From CALBZE01 sp036381255 (GTDB taxonomy: Bacteria > Gemmatimonadota > Gemmatimonadetes > Longimicrobiales > RSA9), in the NCBI GenBank assembly GCA_036381255.1, contig DASVDG010000067.1, positions 1-40,547 of the forward strand: DNA of 40,547 bases. The letters are read 5' to 3'. Positions 7,310 through 18,765 of this stretch are shown here, one piece after another; position 1 is the stretch's first letter, and each line of letters begins with the position of its first letter. Under the pieces are notes generated by a model, which was not told where the DNA came from, made no database searches, and saw only the letters and a program-made list of their open reading frames with translations. The position numbers were made by a program, and so were the translations under genes.

Positions 7310-8659
7310 ATGATCCGGATCACGGACTACGCCCGCCGCGGCATCCTGCTGGCCGCGTTCGCCGCCCTCGCCGCGCCCGCGCCCACCACGGCGGCGGACC
7401 CCGGGCGGCCACGCGACGCCCGGGACGATGTCGTCGCGTTCATCGGCGTCAACGTCGTGCCCATGGACGCCGAGCGCGTCCTCGAGAACCAGACCGTCGT
7501 CGTGCGGGACGGCCGCATCGCAGCGCTCGGGCCCGCAGGCGACGTCGCCGTCCCCGACGACGCCATCCGCATCGACGCGCGCGGCAAGTACCTCGTCCCC
7601 GGGATCGCCGAGATGCACGGCCACCTGCCGGGCGGCAACACGCCGCCCGAGGTCGCCGAGGCGATCCTCTTCCTCTTCGTGGCCAACGGCGTGACCACGG
7701 TGCGCGGGATGCAGGGCAACCCCGCCCAGTTCACGCTCCGGGCGCGTATCGAACGCGGCGAGCTGATCGGGCCCACGCTCTACCTCGGCTCGCCCGCGCT
7801 GCACGGAAACCGCGCCCGCACCCCCGAGGAGGGCGCGCGCCTCGTGCGCGAGTACCACGCCGCCGGCTTCGACCTGCTCAAGGTCCATGAAGGCCTCTCC
7901 CCCGCGACCTACGACGCCATCGCCGCCACCGCCCGCGAGCTCGGCCTCGCCTGGGGCGGCCACGTCGCCGACGACGTCGGCCTCGAACACGCCCTCGCCG
8001 CCGGCCAGTCCACGATCGACCACCTGGATGGCTACCTCGAGGCCCTCGGCGACGACCCGACGCGCATCCCGGCGCTCGCCCGCGCGACCCGCGAGGCCGG
8101 CGCCTGGGTCGTGCCCACCATGACGCTCTGGGACCACGGCTTCCTCGGCGTGCGCACCGCCGAGGAGCTCCGCGCCTTCCCCGAACTGAAGTACGTGCCG
8201 CGCCCGTGGGTCGAGAACTGGACCGAACAGCTCCGGAACCTCCGCCAGGGCCAGGACCCGGCCACCTACGCACGCGGACGGGAGCTCCGCCGCCGCCTGC
8301 TCAAGGCGCTCGCCGACGCCGAGGTCGGCATCCTGCTCGGCTCCGACGCGCCGCAAATGTTCAACGTCCCCGGCTTCTCGCTGCACCGCGAGATGCAGGT
8401 GATGGCCGAAGCGGGCCTCACGCCGTACCAGATCCTGCGCTCCGGGACCCGCAACGTCGCCGCCTACTTCGACGCGCTCGACGAGTTCGGCACCATCGCC
8501 GTCGGCCGCCGCGCCGACCTGATCCTGCTCGAGGCCAACCCCCTCGACGACGTCGCCCACCTCCGGCGCCGCGCCGGCGTCATGGTCCGCGGCCGCTGGC
8601 TCTCCGAGGGCGAGATCCAGGAGCGGCTCGCGGGGATCGCCCAGCGATTCGGCGGCTGA
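7310..8659 (+). CDS. Secreted metal-dependent amidohydrolase
   Basis: This is a 449-residue amidohydrolase/imidazolonepropionase-like enzyme, exported by a Sec signal (RGILLAAFAALAAPAPTTAAD). The beta-sandwich that flanks the barrel starts near residue 45 (VVPMDAERVLENQTVVVRDGRIAAL as a pattern). The metal site HGH is in GIAEMHGHLPGG, further ligands are likely in KVHEG and GGHVADD, and the catalytic Asp is in LLGSDAP. The C-terminal GTIAVGRRADLILL closes the sandwich. The natural substrate is unknown; members cleave cyclic amides or dipeptides. ATG 7310 follows GAGAGG by about 7 bases. A hairpin array begins at its stop codon. Confidence 0.88.
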   Translation: MIRITDYARRGILLAAFAALAAPAPTTAADPGRPRDARDDVVAFIGVNVVPMDAERVLENQTVVVRDGRIAALGPAGDVAVPDDAIRIDARGKYLVPGIAEMHGHLPGGNTPPEVAEAILFLFVANGVTTVRGMQGNPAQFTLRARIERGELIGPTLYLGSPALHGNRARTPEEGARLVREYHAAGFDLLKVHEGLSPATYDAIAATARELGLAWGGHVADDVGLEHALAAGQSTIDHLDGYLEALGDDPTRIPALARATREAGAWVVPTMTLWDHGFLGVRTAEELRAFPELKYVPRPWVENWTEQLRNLRQGQDPATYARGRELRRRLLKALADAEVGILLGSDAPQMFNVPGFSLHREMQVMAEAGLTPYQILRSGTRNVAAYFDALDEFGTIAVGRRADLILLEANPLDDVAHLRRRAGVMVRGRWLSEGEIQERLAGIAQRFGG

Positions 8660-8870
8660 ACGGAGGCTCCGCCGGGGCCGGTACGCTGCGCTCGCCGGGG
8701 CGAGCCGGGAGCGGCGGCCTGGCGGCCGCCGGGAGCGGGCCTGCGGCCCGGGGGCCGCGCCTGCGGCGCGGGGAGCGGCGCTTCGCGCCGGGACGGCCGC
8801 TGCGCGGCCGGGGGCGGCGGCGCCTGCGGCGCCGGCCGGGGGGCGGCGCGCTTCAGGCGCGCCGGGACGG
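8660..8870 (+). repeat. Hairpin array with GGGAGC spacers after the amidohydrolase
   Basis: GGGAGC occurs at 8707, 8731 and 8771, with variants GGGGGC and GGGACG between other units. Between them lie perfect short hairpins such as GGGCC-tgc-GGCCC at 8737-8749, GGCGC-ttc-GCGCC at 8777-8789 and GGCGCGC-ttca-GGCGCGCC near 8845-8863. The stem differs in each unit, loops are 3-4 bases, and the orientation follows transcription. It faces the convergent array at 8921-9115 across about 50 bases of ordinary sequence (8871-8920). Confidence 0.85.
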
Positions 8871-9074
8871 CTGGGACAAATCTGGGCGTTTGGACTGCCA
8901 CCGCGGCGCTGCACGCAGTGCAGCCGCCGCCCCCGCGGCGCGAAGCGCCGCGCCCCCCGGGCGCGCAGCGCCCGCCCCCGGACCCGCCAGGGTCCGCCCC
9001 GGCCGGCGCAGCCGGCCGCTCCCGCCGGCCGCCAGGCCGGCGCTCCCGCGCCCGACAGGGCGCGCCCCCGCGGC

Positions 9075-12176
<3,102 letters not shown>

Positions 12177-12272
12177 TGCGCCTTCGCACCGTCGCGGATG
12201 GTCGCCGTCTGGTCGCGGTGGTACCCCGAACAGCAACCAAAGATCGGTCGAAGTCGCCTTCCGCGCGAGCCC

Positions 12273-12890
12273 CTACCGCCCCGACGCCACCCCGCCGGTC
12301 CGCAGCACGATCGCCTGCATGATCCGCTCGGCGAACTCCGGCGTCAGTCGGCACCCGTGCTTGTCGCCGTCCGCGTCGGTGAGCGTGCCGCGCGAGGCGA
12401 TGGCCACGCGCGTGGCCACGTGGCCGGCCCCACCGGCCACGCCGGTCCGGCCGTACGTCGGGATCGTGTGCGGCACGGTGGACACGGGTACCGCGCCGTC
12501 GCGGACCCGGCTCGGCCTCGCCTTGAGCTCGACCTCGAGCACGATCACGCCCTCCCCGGCCCGCGGCTGCCCATCCTCCGAGCCGCAGTAGACCCGCTCC
12601 GTGACCGGCTCGCCGCCCCAACTCGCCTCCACCTCGAAGCGGCCGCTCACCACCCTGCCGTCGACGGGGTCCGTCCACAAGACCGGCACATCGAAATCCC
12701 GGAACGCCGCCGCGCCCGCGCGTACCGCGTCGCGTACCGGCGCGTACACGGTGGTCGCCGGCACCAGCCCGACCGACGCGCACCCGGCAACGGGAGCCGC
12801 GCCCAGGAATACACTGGCGACGAAGCATCTCCCGGCGCCCGGCCCGCGCCGGTTCCGGCCGCGCCCCGGTCCTCCGGCCCCGGGCGCCAC
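12273..12890 (-). CDS. Hypothetical lipoprotein
   Basis: The start is uncertain. GTG 12890 gives a basic n-region (GRGRNRRGPGAGR), a hydrophobic stretch (CFVASVFLGAAPVAG) and a lipobox-like VAGC. The protein would then be an outer-facing lipoprotein of about 205 aa before processing. The mature part has a beta-rich pattern (VLWTDPVDGRVVSGRFEVE, then VIVLEVELKARPSR) and ends LTPEFAERIMQAIVLRTGG. This last part faintly resembles the C-terminal domain of TonB-like proteins, but I do not recognise the family. It lies about 100 bases upstream of uvrA on the same strand. The frame is open further upstream, but that sequence is low-complexity and probably not coding. Confidence 0.5.
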   Translation of the reverse strand: MAPGAGGPGRGRNRRGPGAGRCFVASVFLGAAPVAGCASVGLVPATTVYAPVRDAVRAGAAAFRDFDVPVLWTDPVDGRVVSGRFEVEASWGGEPVTERVYCGSEDGQPRAGEGVIVLEVELKARPSRVRDGAVPVSTVPHTIPTYGRTGVAGGAGHVATRVAIASRGTLTDADGDKHGCRLTPEFAERIMQAIVLRTGGVASGR

Positions 12891-13039
12891 TGTCACCGTC
12901 CGTCGAGGAGCACCGCGAGTCCCGCCCCGCCCCGCGCGATCGTGGGTGTCCAAAGCGTCCCTCCCTGGCTCGAGTGGCGACCGCCGCGCCGACCCCCGTG
13001 CCGGCGGTCTCACTCCGGATGACGAACGACGCCGGCTCG

Positions 13040-13147
13040 CCCGCACACCCGCGCGACACCCGCCCGCGCACCCGCGCACCCGCGCACCCGCACGACACCC
13101 GCCGAGGAGGCACGCCGACTCGCGCGGCCGCCCGCGCGGGCGGCCGC
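13040..13147. repeat. CCCGCGCA octamers and a 24-base perfect palindrome
   Basis: 13040-13100 repeats CCCGCGCA-like octamers. At 13124-13147 lies a perfect 24-base palindrome made of GCGGCCGCCCGC and its complement, with an eight-base GCGGCCGC palindrome at each end. It sits between two divergent genes, just upstream of a promoter, and might be a strong hairpin or a protein site. Confidence 0.6.
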
Positions 13148-13176
13148 ATTGCACTCCGTGCGAACGCCGTTCGGCG

Positions 13177-13205
13177 TTGATGCTTTCCCGCCGCTCGATT
13201 ATACT
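13177..13205 (+). promoter_or_regulatory. Sigma70-type promoter of the DUF3108 gene
   Basis: TTGATG at 13177-13182 and TATACT at 13200-13205 are separated by exactly 17 bases. Transcription would start near 13212, about 80 bases before the ATG at 13292. A small inverted repeat (AACGCC/GGCGTT, 13163-13178) overlaps the -35 box and could be an operator. Confidence 0.7.
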
Positions 13206-13291
13206 TCGGCGGTCGTCCGCGAAAGCCGCGGGCGAGACGGTCCGGGTGGACGCGCCGCACCGGGTCGAGTTTCCCACCGCATGGAGCCCCC

Positions 13292-14050
13292 ATGGCAATG
13301 CATTCCGTCCGTTCGCCGATCCGCGCGGCGATCGCCGCGCTGCTGATCCTCGTCCCCACCGCCGCCCACGCACAGGATGCCGCCGCCGAGCCGCCCGTGC
13401 TCCTCCCCGGCGACGAGGCCGTGGACGGCCGTCGGATCGCGCCAGGCACCACGGAGCTGCGCCTGCTCGTGTCGCAAAACGGTCAGGTGCAGCAGCTCGC
13501 CACGATCACGGAGCAGATCCGAGAGGTCGAGGTCGAGGGCCGCGCCGCCCTCGAACGCGTGCAGATCGTGAGGATGCCCATGGGCGTCGCGACGGACACC
13601 GTCGTCGTGCTCCGGGAGACGCTCGCGCCCGTCCGCCACCGCTCACACAACCCGCAGCGCGTGATGGCGCTCGACTTCGCGGGCGCGAAGATCACGGGAA
13701 CCATCACGCCGGCGAGCGGCGCGGTGCAGCCCATCGACGTGGAGCTGGACGGGCCCGTCTTCGACTCGAACCCGCTCGACCTCGTCGTCCGGGCGCTGCC
13801 GCTGGCCGAGGGGTACGCGGTGAGCATCCCGCTGTACCTGCACGAGGCGGGCGGGAAGTTCCAGGTCGTGGCGCGTGTCACCGGGTCCGAAGCCGTCGAC
13901 CTGGGCGACGGCGCGACCGAGGACGCCTGGGTCGTCGACGTCGAGGCCGCCGGGCAGTCGAGTCGCTTCTGGATCTCGAAGACCTCGCGCGAGATGCTGC
14001 GCCAGGGCTCGAGCCCCGCGCCCGGCGTCGAGCTGGAGATCGTCCGCTGA
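13292..14050 (+). CDS. Periplasmic DUF3108-like protein
   Basis: This 252-residue protein has a clean Sec signal (SPIRAAIAALLILVPTAAHAQ). The mature part is beta-rich: TTELRLLVSQNG, then ITEQIREVEVEGRAALERVQIV, then FAGAKITGTITPASG, and it ends WISKTSREMLRQGSSPAPG. The closing strand pattern is typical of DUF3108, a periplasmic beta domain of unknown function. Met codons at 13292 and 13298 are both possible. The promoter at 13177-13205 serves it, and the YheT-like gene begins 24 bases after its stop, so the two are probably cotranscribed. The family call rests on pattern only. Confidence 0.65.
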   Translation: MAMHSVRSPIRAAIAALLILVPTAAHAQDAAAEPPVLLPGDEAVDGRRIAPGTTELRLLVSQNGQVQQLATITEQIREVEVEGRAALERVQIVRMPMGVATDTVVVLRETLAPVRHRSHNPQRVMALDFAGAKITGTITPASGAVQPIDVELDGPVFDSNPLDLVVRALPLAEGYAVSIPLYLHEAGGKFQVVARVTGSEAVDLGDGATEDAWVVDVEAAGQSSRFWISKTSREMLRQGSSPAPGVELEIVR

Positions 14051-14073
14051 CGCGCGTGGCGTCGCAGGTGGAG

Positions 14074-15183
14074 ATGGGCGGCTCGTTCCGGGTCCGACCG
14101 TTCCGGCCCGCCTGGTGGCTCCGCTCGGCTCACGCCCAGACGGTCGGCGGCAAATTCCTGCGCCCGGACCCCGGGATCACGCTGCGCCGCGACCGGCTGG
14201 AAACGCCCGACGGCGACTTCCTCGACCTCGACATCGCCACGCACCCGCGCGACGCCGCGCGACTCCGGAACGACGCGCACCCGCCGGACGCCGCGCGACT
14301 CGGGGACGACACGCACACGCCGGACGACGCGCACCTGCCGGACGACGCGCACCTGCCGGACGACGCGCCGGTCGCCCTCGTCCTGCACGGCCTGGAGGGT
14401 TCGGCGCGCCGACGCTACATGCTCGTGACCTACCGCGAGCTGCTCGCCCGCGGACTGCGCCCGGTCGGCCTCAATTTCCGCTCCTGCGGGGGCGAGCCGA
14501 ACCGCAAGCCCCGCTTCTATCACTCCGGTGAGACGGACGACCTGCGCTTCGTCCTCGAGCACCTCGCCGGACGCTTCCCCGGCGTCCCGATCGGTGCGAT
14601 CGGCTACTCACTCGGCGGCAACGTCCTGCTGAAGTACCTGGGCGAGCGAGGCGACGCCGCCGCGGATCACGTACGCGCGGCCGTCGCCGTCTCGGTGCCG
14701 TTCGACCTCGCCGCCGGCGCCGACGCCCTCGAACGCGGCTTCATGGCGCGCATTTACACCGAATACTTCCTGCGCAACCTGCGGAAGAAGGTCCGCGCCA
14801 AGACCGGCCTGCTCCGCCCGCACCTGGATGTCGAGGCGACCCTCGCCGCCCGCACGCTCCGCGCATTCGATGACGCGGCAACGGCGCCGCTCCACGGCTT
14901 CGCCGACTCCGCGGATTACTACCGCCGCGCGAGCTGCGGTCCGTTTCTCGAACGCATCCGCACCCCGACCCTGCTCATCCAGGCGGAGGACGATCCGTTC
15001 GTCCCCCCTTCCTCGATTCCGCACGACGCGATCGCTCGCAACCCGCACCTGATCTCCGCCATCTCACCGGGCGGCGGCCACGTCGGCTTCATCCATGGCA
15101 CGCCGTGGGCGCCACGCTTTTGGGCGGAAGAGGAAGCGGCGAGATTCCTCGCGACACTGCTCCCCCCCACAGCCGATCGGTGA
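14074..15183 (+). CDS. YheT-family alpha/beta hydrolase
   Basis: The start FRPAWWLRSAHAQTVGGKF is the YheT family signature. The catalytic set is complete: nucleophile Ser in GAIGYSLGGN, Asp in AEDDPFVP and His in GGGHVGF; the oxyanion region is VLHGLEGS. Relatives are cytoplasmic esterases of poorly known substrate. I prefer ATG 14074, but GTG 14056 and 14068 are in frame. Length is 369 aa. Between the first strands and PVALVLHG the protein carries a tandem repeat (ARLRNDAHPPD, then DDAHLPDDAHLPDD) absent from normal members; it should form a surface loop. It follows the DUF3108 gene closely and is probably cotranscribed. Confidence 0.85.
   Translation: MGGSFRVRPFRPAWWLRSAHAQTVGGKFLRPDPGITLRRDRLETPDGDFLDLDIATHPRDAARLRNDAHPPDAARLGDDTHTPDDAHLPDDAHLPDDAPVALVLHGLEGSARRRYMLVTYRELLARGLRPVGLNFRSCGGEPNRKPRFYHSGETDDLRFVLEHLAGRFPGVPIGAIGYSLGGNVLLKYLGERGDAAADHVRAAVAVSVPFDLAAGADALERGFMARIYTEYFLRNLRKKVRAKTGLLRPHLDVEATLAARTLRAFDDAATAPLHGFADSADYYRRASCGPFLERIRTPTLLIQAEDDPFVPPSSIPHDAIARNPHLISAISPGGGHVGFIHGTPWAPRFWAEEEAARFLATLLPPTADR
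14240..14369 (+). repeat. Tandem repeat inside the YheT-like gene
   Basis: Two 36-base units beginning CGCACCCG are followed by three 18-base units of the type CGCACCTGCCGGACGACG. All lengths are multiples of three, so the frame is kept. Identity between the last two 18-mers is complete, which points to recent slippage. Confidence 0.8.
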
Positions 15184-15240
15184 TCCCCACCCGCGTCAGG
15201 CCACGACTCAGCCGACGCTCCCGCCGCAATCGCTCGCGCC

Positions 15241-15307
15241 CGAACCGCCCGAACCGCCCGAACCGCCCGAACCGCCCGAACCGCCCGAACCGCCCGAACC
15301 GCCCGAA
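15241..15307 (+). repeat. 9-base tandem repeat, CGAACCGCC
   Basis: Eight nearly perfect copies of CGAACCGCC run from 15241 to 15307, the last with CGAAT. They begin 57 bases after the hydrolase stop and lead directly into the heptamer array. Confidence 0.9.
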
Positions 15308-15308
15308 T

Positions 15309-15466
15309 CACCAACCACCAACCACCAACCACCAACCACCAACCACCAACCACCAATCGCTAATCATCAATCGCTAATCATCAATCGCTAATCATCAATC
15401 ATCAGTCATCAAACATCAATCACCAATCACCAATCACCAATCGCCAATCGCCAATCCACCCATCGC
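15309..15466 (+). repeat. Heptamer tandem array, CACCAAC drifting to CGCCAAT
   Basis: About 22 heptamer-like units follow one another and change gradually: CACCAAC (six or more copies), then ATCAATCGCTA-type units, CATCAAT, CACCAAT and CGCCAAT. The base composition is much more AT-rich than the rest of the window. Several frames are open but the text is pure repeat and not a protein. Confidence 0.85.
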
Positions 15467-15530
15467 CATCGCCATCGCCATCGCCCATCGCCATCGCCAT
15501 CGCCATCGCCACGCCATCGCTATCGCCTCG
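15467..15530 (+). repeat. Hexamer tandem array, CATCGC
   Basis: CATCGC is repeated about ten times with small interruptions, continuing the heptamer array without a gap. From 15531 to 15861 the sequence is C-rich and I see no gene in it. Confidence 0.85.
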
Positions 15531-15861
15531 CCCACCGCCCCATCGCCCATTGCCCAATCTCCCAATCCCCAAGCCAAATCCCCAACCTGGGCCCGCGGTA
15601 CCCGATCACGCTCCGCCGATCTCCGACCGGCGGCACAGCCGTCCCCGTGACCGCGGCCCTCCAATCGCACATTACCGCCCCCACCCCCGCCGCCCCCACT
15701 CGCCGCCCACCGACTCTACAGGCCTCGGGATCCACGCCCCTTGCGGCCCACGAGCCCGCGGCACGATCACCCTTACGCCTTACGGCGGATCGTCTCGGCT
15801 CGGCGCGCAGCGTGCACCGCTTCGCGGCATGGCACCGTGGCTGCGCGGAAGGCTTTGCACC

Positions 15862-16403
15862 ATGCGAACGATGCCGCGAATCATCTTCGGACCCGCCCGT
15901 GTGCTCGCGTTCACCTGGCGCTCTCCGCATGCAACGGCGCCGATCCCGACACCGGGCGGCCCATCCCACCACGATCCGCCGAGCCGACGTCGGTCACCGT
16001 CTACTTCACCCGCGACGAACGGCCGGCGCCCGTCCAGCGCAGCGTGCCCGGTACACCACACCGCCTTCGGGCCACCCGTCTTGCGCTCTTGACGGGTCTC
16101 ACACCCGAGAAACGCGCATCCGGCTAGACGTCCTTCTTCTCAACGCGCACGGCCGGGATGCTGAACGACGCGACACTCGACGACCGGGGCCACGCGATCG
16201 TGGACGTTCGTGACCTCCGGCGTGTCATCCCGAACGCTTCTTCGAGCGCCGGAAGTCGCCTGCTACTCGGTGAGCTGAATGCGATCGTGTTCCAGTTCCC
16301 GGCCGTGCAGACCATCGAGTACCGGATTGAAAGAAGCTGCGAGACCTTCTGGGAGTGGCTCCAGGTCGGCGGCTGCCCGACAGGCGGGCGACCCGGCGGA
16401 TAG
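15862..16403 (+). pseudogene. GerMN-domain lipoprotein pseudogene
   Basis: ATG 15862 follows GGAAGG by 7 bases and opens a lipoprotein signal (RTMPRIIFGPARVLA). The frame then shifts near 15910-15920 to reach the lipobox LALSAC and the mature start NGADPDTG. The GerMN domain follows: TSVTVYFTRDERPAPVQRSV, then RATRLALLTGLTPEKRASG, an in-frame TAG at 16125, then TSFFSTRTAGMLNDATLDD and VVDVRDLRRVIPNASSSAGS-like text, ending IEYRIERSCETFWEWLQ. The two lesions (one frameshift, one nonsense codon) in otherwise good protein text show a recently dead gene. GerMN domains occur in spore germination and envelope lipoproteins; here it would have been an envelope protein of unknown role. Confidence 0.7.
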
Positions 16404-16515
16404 GGTGCCGAGCGCAGGCCGATCGACGTACGCCGTCGGACGCCCTGCGCTGAGCCATGACGAACGCCATCGCCGCCACCCGGCCCGATCCGCCTCCGTC
16501 ATCTCACCACCTGAT

Positions 16516-16547
16516 GCGTAGGGTTCTGTCTGCAGGAGTTGTTGGCG
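16516..16547 (+). repeat. Left terminal inverted repeat of the IS1595-like element
   Basis: It reads GCGTAGGG, then TTCTGTCTGCAGGAG and TTGTTGGC. The partner at 18645-18676 differs at two positions. Confidence 0.8.
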
Positions 16548-16662
16548 CCGATGGTGCAACATCCGCTCCGACCTCCGCCGAATCACCCCCGGCTCGAAAG
16601 CGCCTACCGAGCCCGTATGGCTGCCGGCCACGTCCACCCGCGGCCGCGTACGCCCGCGGCCG

Positions 16663-16734
16663 CGCACGCATGCCCTCCCGCAGGCGCACGCCCGCCCGCA
16701 GGCGCACGCCCGCCCGCAGGCACCCGCCCGCCCA
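16663..16734 (+). repeat. 18-base minisatellite
   Basis: Four 18-base units of the type CAGGCGCACGCCCGCCCG, the middle two identical. It lies in the 5' part of the IS1595-like element; 16735-17023 shows nothing else. Confidence 0.8.
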
Positions 16735-17023
16735 CATGCACACGTCCGCCGGCCGGCACACGCGCGCTGCGACTGCGTTCGCACCCGGACGGTGCGTTAC
16801 GCCCCATCGAGCACGACGGCCCGGTCCAAGCCGGGCACGACTCAGGCCGAGCGGGACCCGGGTCCGGCAACACTTCGACAGGCTCAATCCCGACCGGTAC
16901 GACACGGACAGGGCACGATGCTCGATCGGGTGCACCCCCGTTCGTGGGCGCATCCGGCATTGGGCTCGCATCATGCCGCGCCCACACGACCCTTTGCCCC
17001 GTGCCCTTGTGGCTCGTTTCGCC

Positions 17024-18391
17024 ATGGACCTGCCCCGCGCGCCGAATCATCCTCCGCCCATGGTCCCGACTCGCGAAAGCGCCCCGCGCGGGCACGCGCC
17101 CTCCGGATCCGTCCCCTCCGGATCCGTCCCCTCCGGATCCGTCCCCTCCGGATCCGCGCCACCTGCATCCGCGCCACCTGCATCCGCGCGATCCCGGCTG
17201 ATGCCGTCGCAGCTCGCGCCATCCGGGGCTGCACTATCCGGATCGACACCATCGAAATGTGCGTCGGCCGAGGCCCTTGCCCGCGGCCGTTGGCAAACCG
17301 ACGCCGTTCCCCCGAGTCCTGCGCCCACGCACCCCCTCCCCTGGGTGTTGCATGCCGCCCGGCAGTTGGGCGTGCCCTCGGAACTCGATTCGCTGGATGG
17401 CTACTCGGAACCGAGGGGCGAGCACCGCACTGCCACGCTCGATCCTCCGGGCGAGGAGCGGGTCCATACCCCATTTCCGTTCGCCCGCGTGCGAGAGATC
17501 CACTCCACCGGTGGGTGCCGCTGCCCGAGATGCGGCGCCGGGGAGATCCAGCGATGGGGCCAGTTCAAGGGTCGCCGGCGCTATCGTTGTCGCGCGTGCG
17601 ACCGAACGTTCAGCGATCTGACCGGAACCCCACTCGCGTACCTGAAGCGATTGGACGGTTGGGCGCCGTTCTGCGCCTGCCTGCTCTTGGGATTGAGTGT
17701 CCGCCGCACGGCCGCATGGATCGGCCTCCACAAGGACACCGCCTTCCGATGGAGGCACCGCCTTCTGGCTTCCCTCCTCGCGACCGAGAACGCATGGCTT
17801 CGGGGTACCGTCACGACGGAGCAGACCTGGTTCACCCATTCGCTCAAGGGGAGCCGGAGTCTCGGCCGCGCACCGCGCCGCCGCGCCGTACGCGGCCTCG
17901 CCTTCCGCCAGCCGGCCCTCGCCTGGGTACTCCTCGCGGTCGACCCGCACGGCGCCGCCGCAGGTGCCGCGGTCGGTCCGTCGCGCCCCGGCAAGGCGGA
18001 CGTCGCCCGGATGCTCGAGGGGCGCCTCGCGGCGGACGCCGTGCTCACGACTCGCGCAGACCCTCGAACCGCCGTTGCCAGCTTCGCCCGCGAGCACGGC
18101 CTACGCTGGCGGCGTCGGACGGCCCGGGACCGGGTCACGCTCCCTGCGCCCGGCCGCGCAACCCGCGCCGACGATGGACCCGGGCCGGAGCACGGCCGCG
18201 GTCCCGGACCCGGGGCGACGACCTGGGACCCGGGCATGCTCTACGTCCGCCGGCTCAAGCGCACCTTGGGCCGCTTCCGGGGTGTCGCAACGCGCTATCT
18301 GGCACATTACCTGGTGTGGTTTCGCCTGATCGACGCTCCACGCGACCCGCGCCGCGCGTGCGACGTCGTGACCGCCGGAGTGTTTCCGTAG
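17024..18391 (+). CDS. IS1595-type transposase homologue without catalytic residues
   Basis: The last 310 residues follow the IS1595 plan: a zinc ribbon (CPRCGAGEIQRWGQFKG, then YRCRACDRTFSDLTGTPL), a helix-turn-helix (SVRRTAAWIGLHKDTAFRWR) and the transposase fold ending LGRFRGVATRYLAHYLVWFR. The catalytic positions are changed. VEADETFF becomes VTTEQTWF, the second-Asp region CTDGGKAY becomes TTRADPRT, and the third site NVNAYHSRLK becomes GMLYVRRLK. It should not cut DNA; it is either a decayed copy or a DNA-binding derivative. The start is unclear: 17024 is one of several Met codons, and the first 150 residues are low-complexity repeat (SGSVP units). In such GC-rich DNA an open frame alone is weak evidence for selection. 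Confidence 0.55.
   Translation: MDLPRAPNHPPPMVPTRESAPRGHAPSGSVPSGSVPSGSVPSGSAPPASAPPASARSRLMPSQLAPSGAALSGSTPSKCASAEALARGRWQTDAVPPSPAPTHPLPWVLHAARQLGVPSELDSLDGYSEPRGEHRTATLDPPGEERVHTPFPFARVREIHSTGGCRCPRCGAGEIQRWGQFKGRRRYRCRACDRTFSDLTGTPLAYLKRLDGWAPFCACLLLGLSVRRTAAWIGLHKDTAFRWRHRLLASLLATENAWLRGTVTTEQTWFTHSLKGSRSLGRAPRRRAVRGLAFRQPALAWVLLAVDPHGAAAGAAVGPSRPGKADVARMLEGRLAADAVLTTRADPRTAVASFAREHGLRWRRRTARDRVTLPAPGRATRADDGPGPEHGRGPGPGATTWDPGMLYVRRLKRTLGRFRGVATRYLAHYLVWFRLIDAPRDPRRACDVVTAGVFP
17101..17190 (+). repeat. 15-base minisatellite
   Basis: Six 15-base units: three of CTCCGGATCCGTCCC, one CTCCGGATCCGCGCC, then two of ACCTGCATCCGCGC(C/G). In the transposase-like frame it reads SGSVP repeats, then PPASA repeats. 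Confidence 0.9.
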
Positions 18392-18644
18392 GCAGGTCGG
18401 CGTATCGAGCGCTCGTGGGTGGGCCGACGAATCTCGCGCGGCGTCAGGTTGGATCGCGAGAATCCGAACGACGGGGGTTCTCGGGGCGCGCTGCCGTGGG
18501 CGATCGCGCGAATGATGCAACGGGCGCGGGGCTTGGTCGAGCGTCGACGGAGACGAGGTAGACGCCCGGCCGACGCGGTAGCTCGGTTGCGGGAGCCGTG
18601 GAACGCGCGTCGGGTGATGGGGCGGTGTGATCCGGACGAGGGGG

Positions 18645-18676
18645 CACCAACAATTCCTGCAGACAGAACCCTACGC
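18645..18676 (-). repeat. Right terminal inverted repeat of the IS1595-like element
   Basis: It is the inverted partner of 16516-16547, with A for G after CTGCAGGA and T for C after TTGTTGG. The 250 bases between the transposase stop (18391) and this repeat hold nothing I can identify. Confidence 0.8.
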
Positions 18677-18765
18677 CGTCAGGACGGAGGTGTCACGCCG
18701 CACGACCCGATCGCTTTCACTCGGCCACACTGTCCGAACAGCGGTGCCAGGCCTACGCCGTACTA

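Larger units (their letters stand above)
16516..18676 (+). mobile_element. Putative IS1595-like element with 32-base terminal inverted repeats
   Basis: The ends at 16516-16547 and 18645-18676 are inverted copies matching at 30 of 32 positions, sharing GGGTTCTGTCTGCAGGA at their core. Between them lies a transposase-derived reading frame and two minisatellites. At 2.16 kb it is longer than the usual 0.9-1.1 kb of the family. I see no target duplication of 8 bases at these limits, and some similarity continues outside (CTGA, CCTCCGTC), so the exact tips are uncertain. The frame has lost its catalytic residues, so this copy is probably not autonomous. Confidence 0.65.

Noticed and set aside
15241..15530. 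CRISPR array
   Set aside because: The repeats are head-to-tail without unique spacers, and no cas gene is in the window.
16508..18684. 8-base target duplication around the IS1595-like element
   Set aside because: The flanking octamers do not match for any of the tips I tried.
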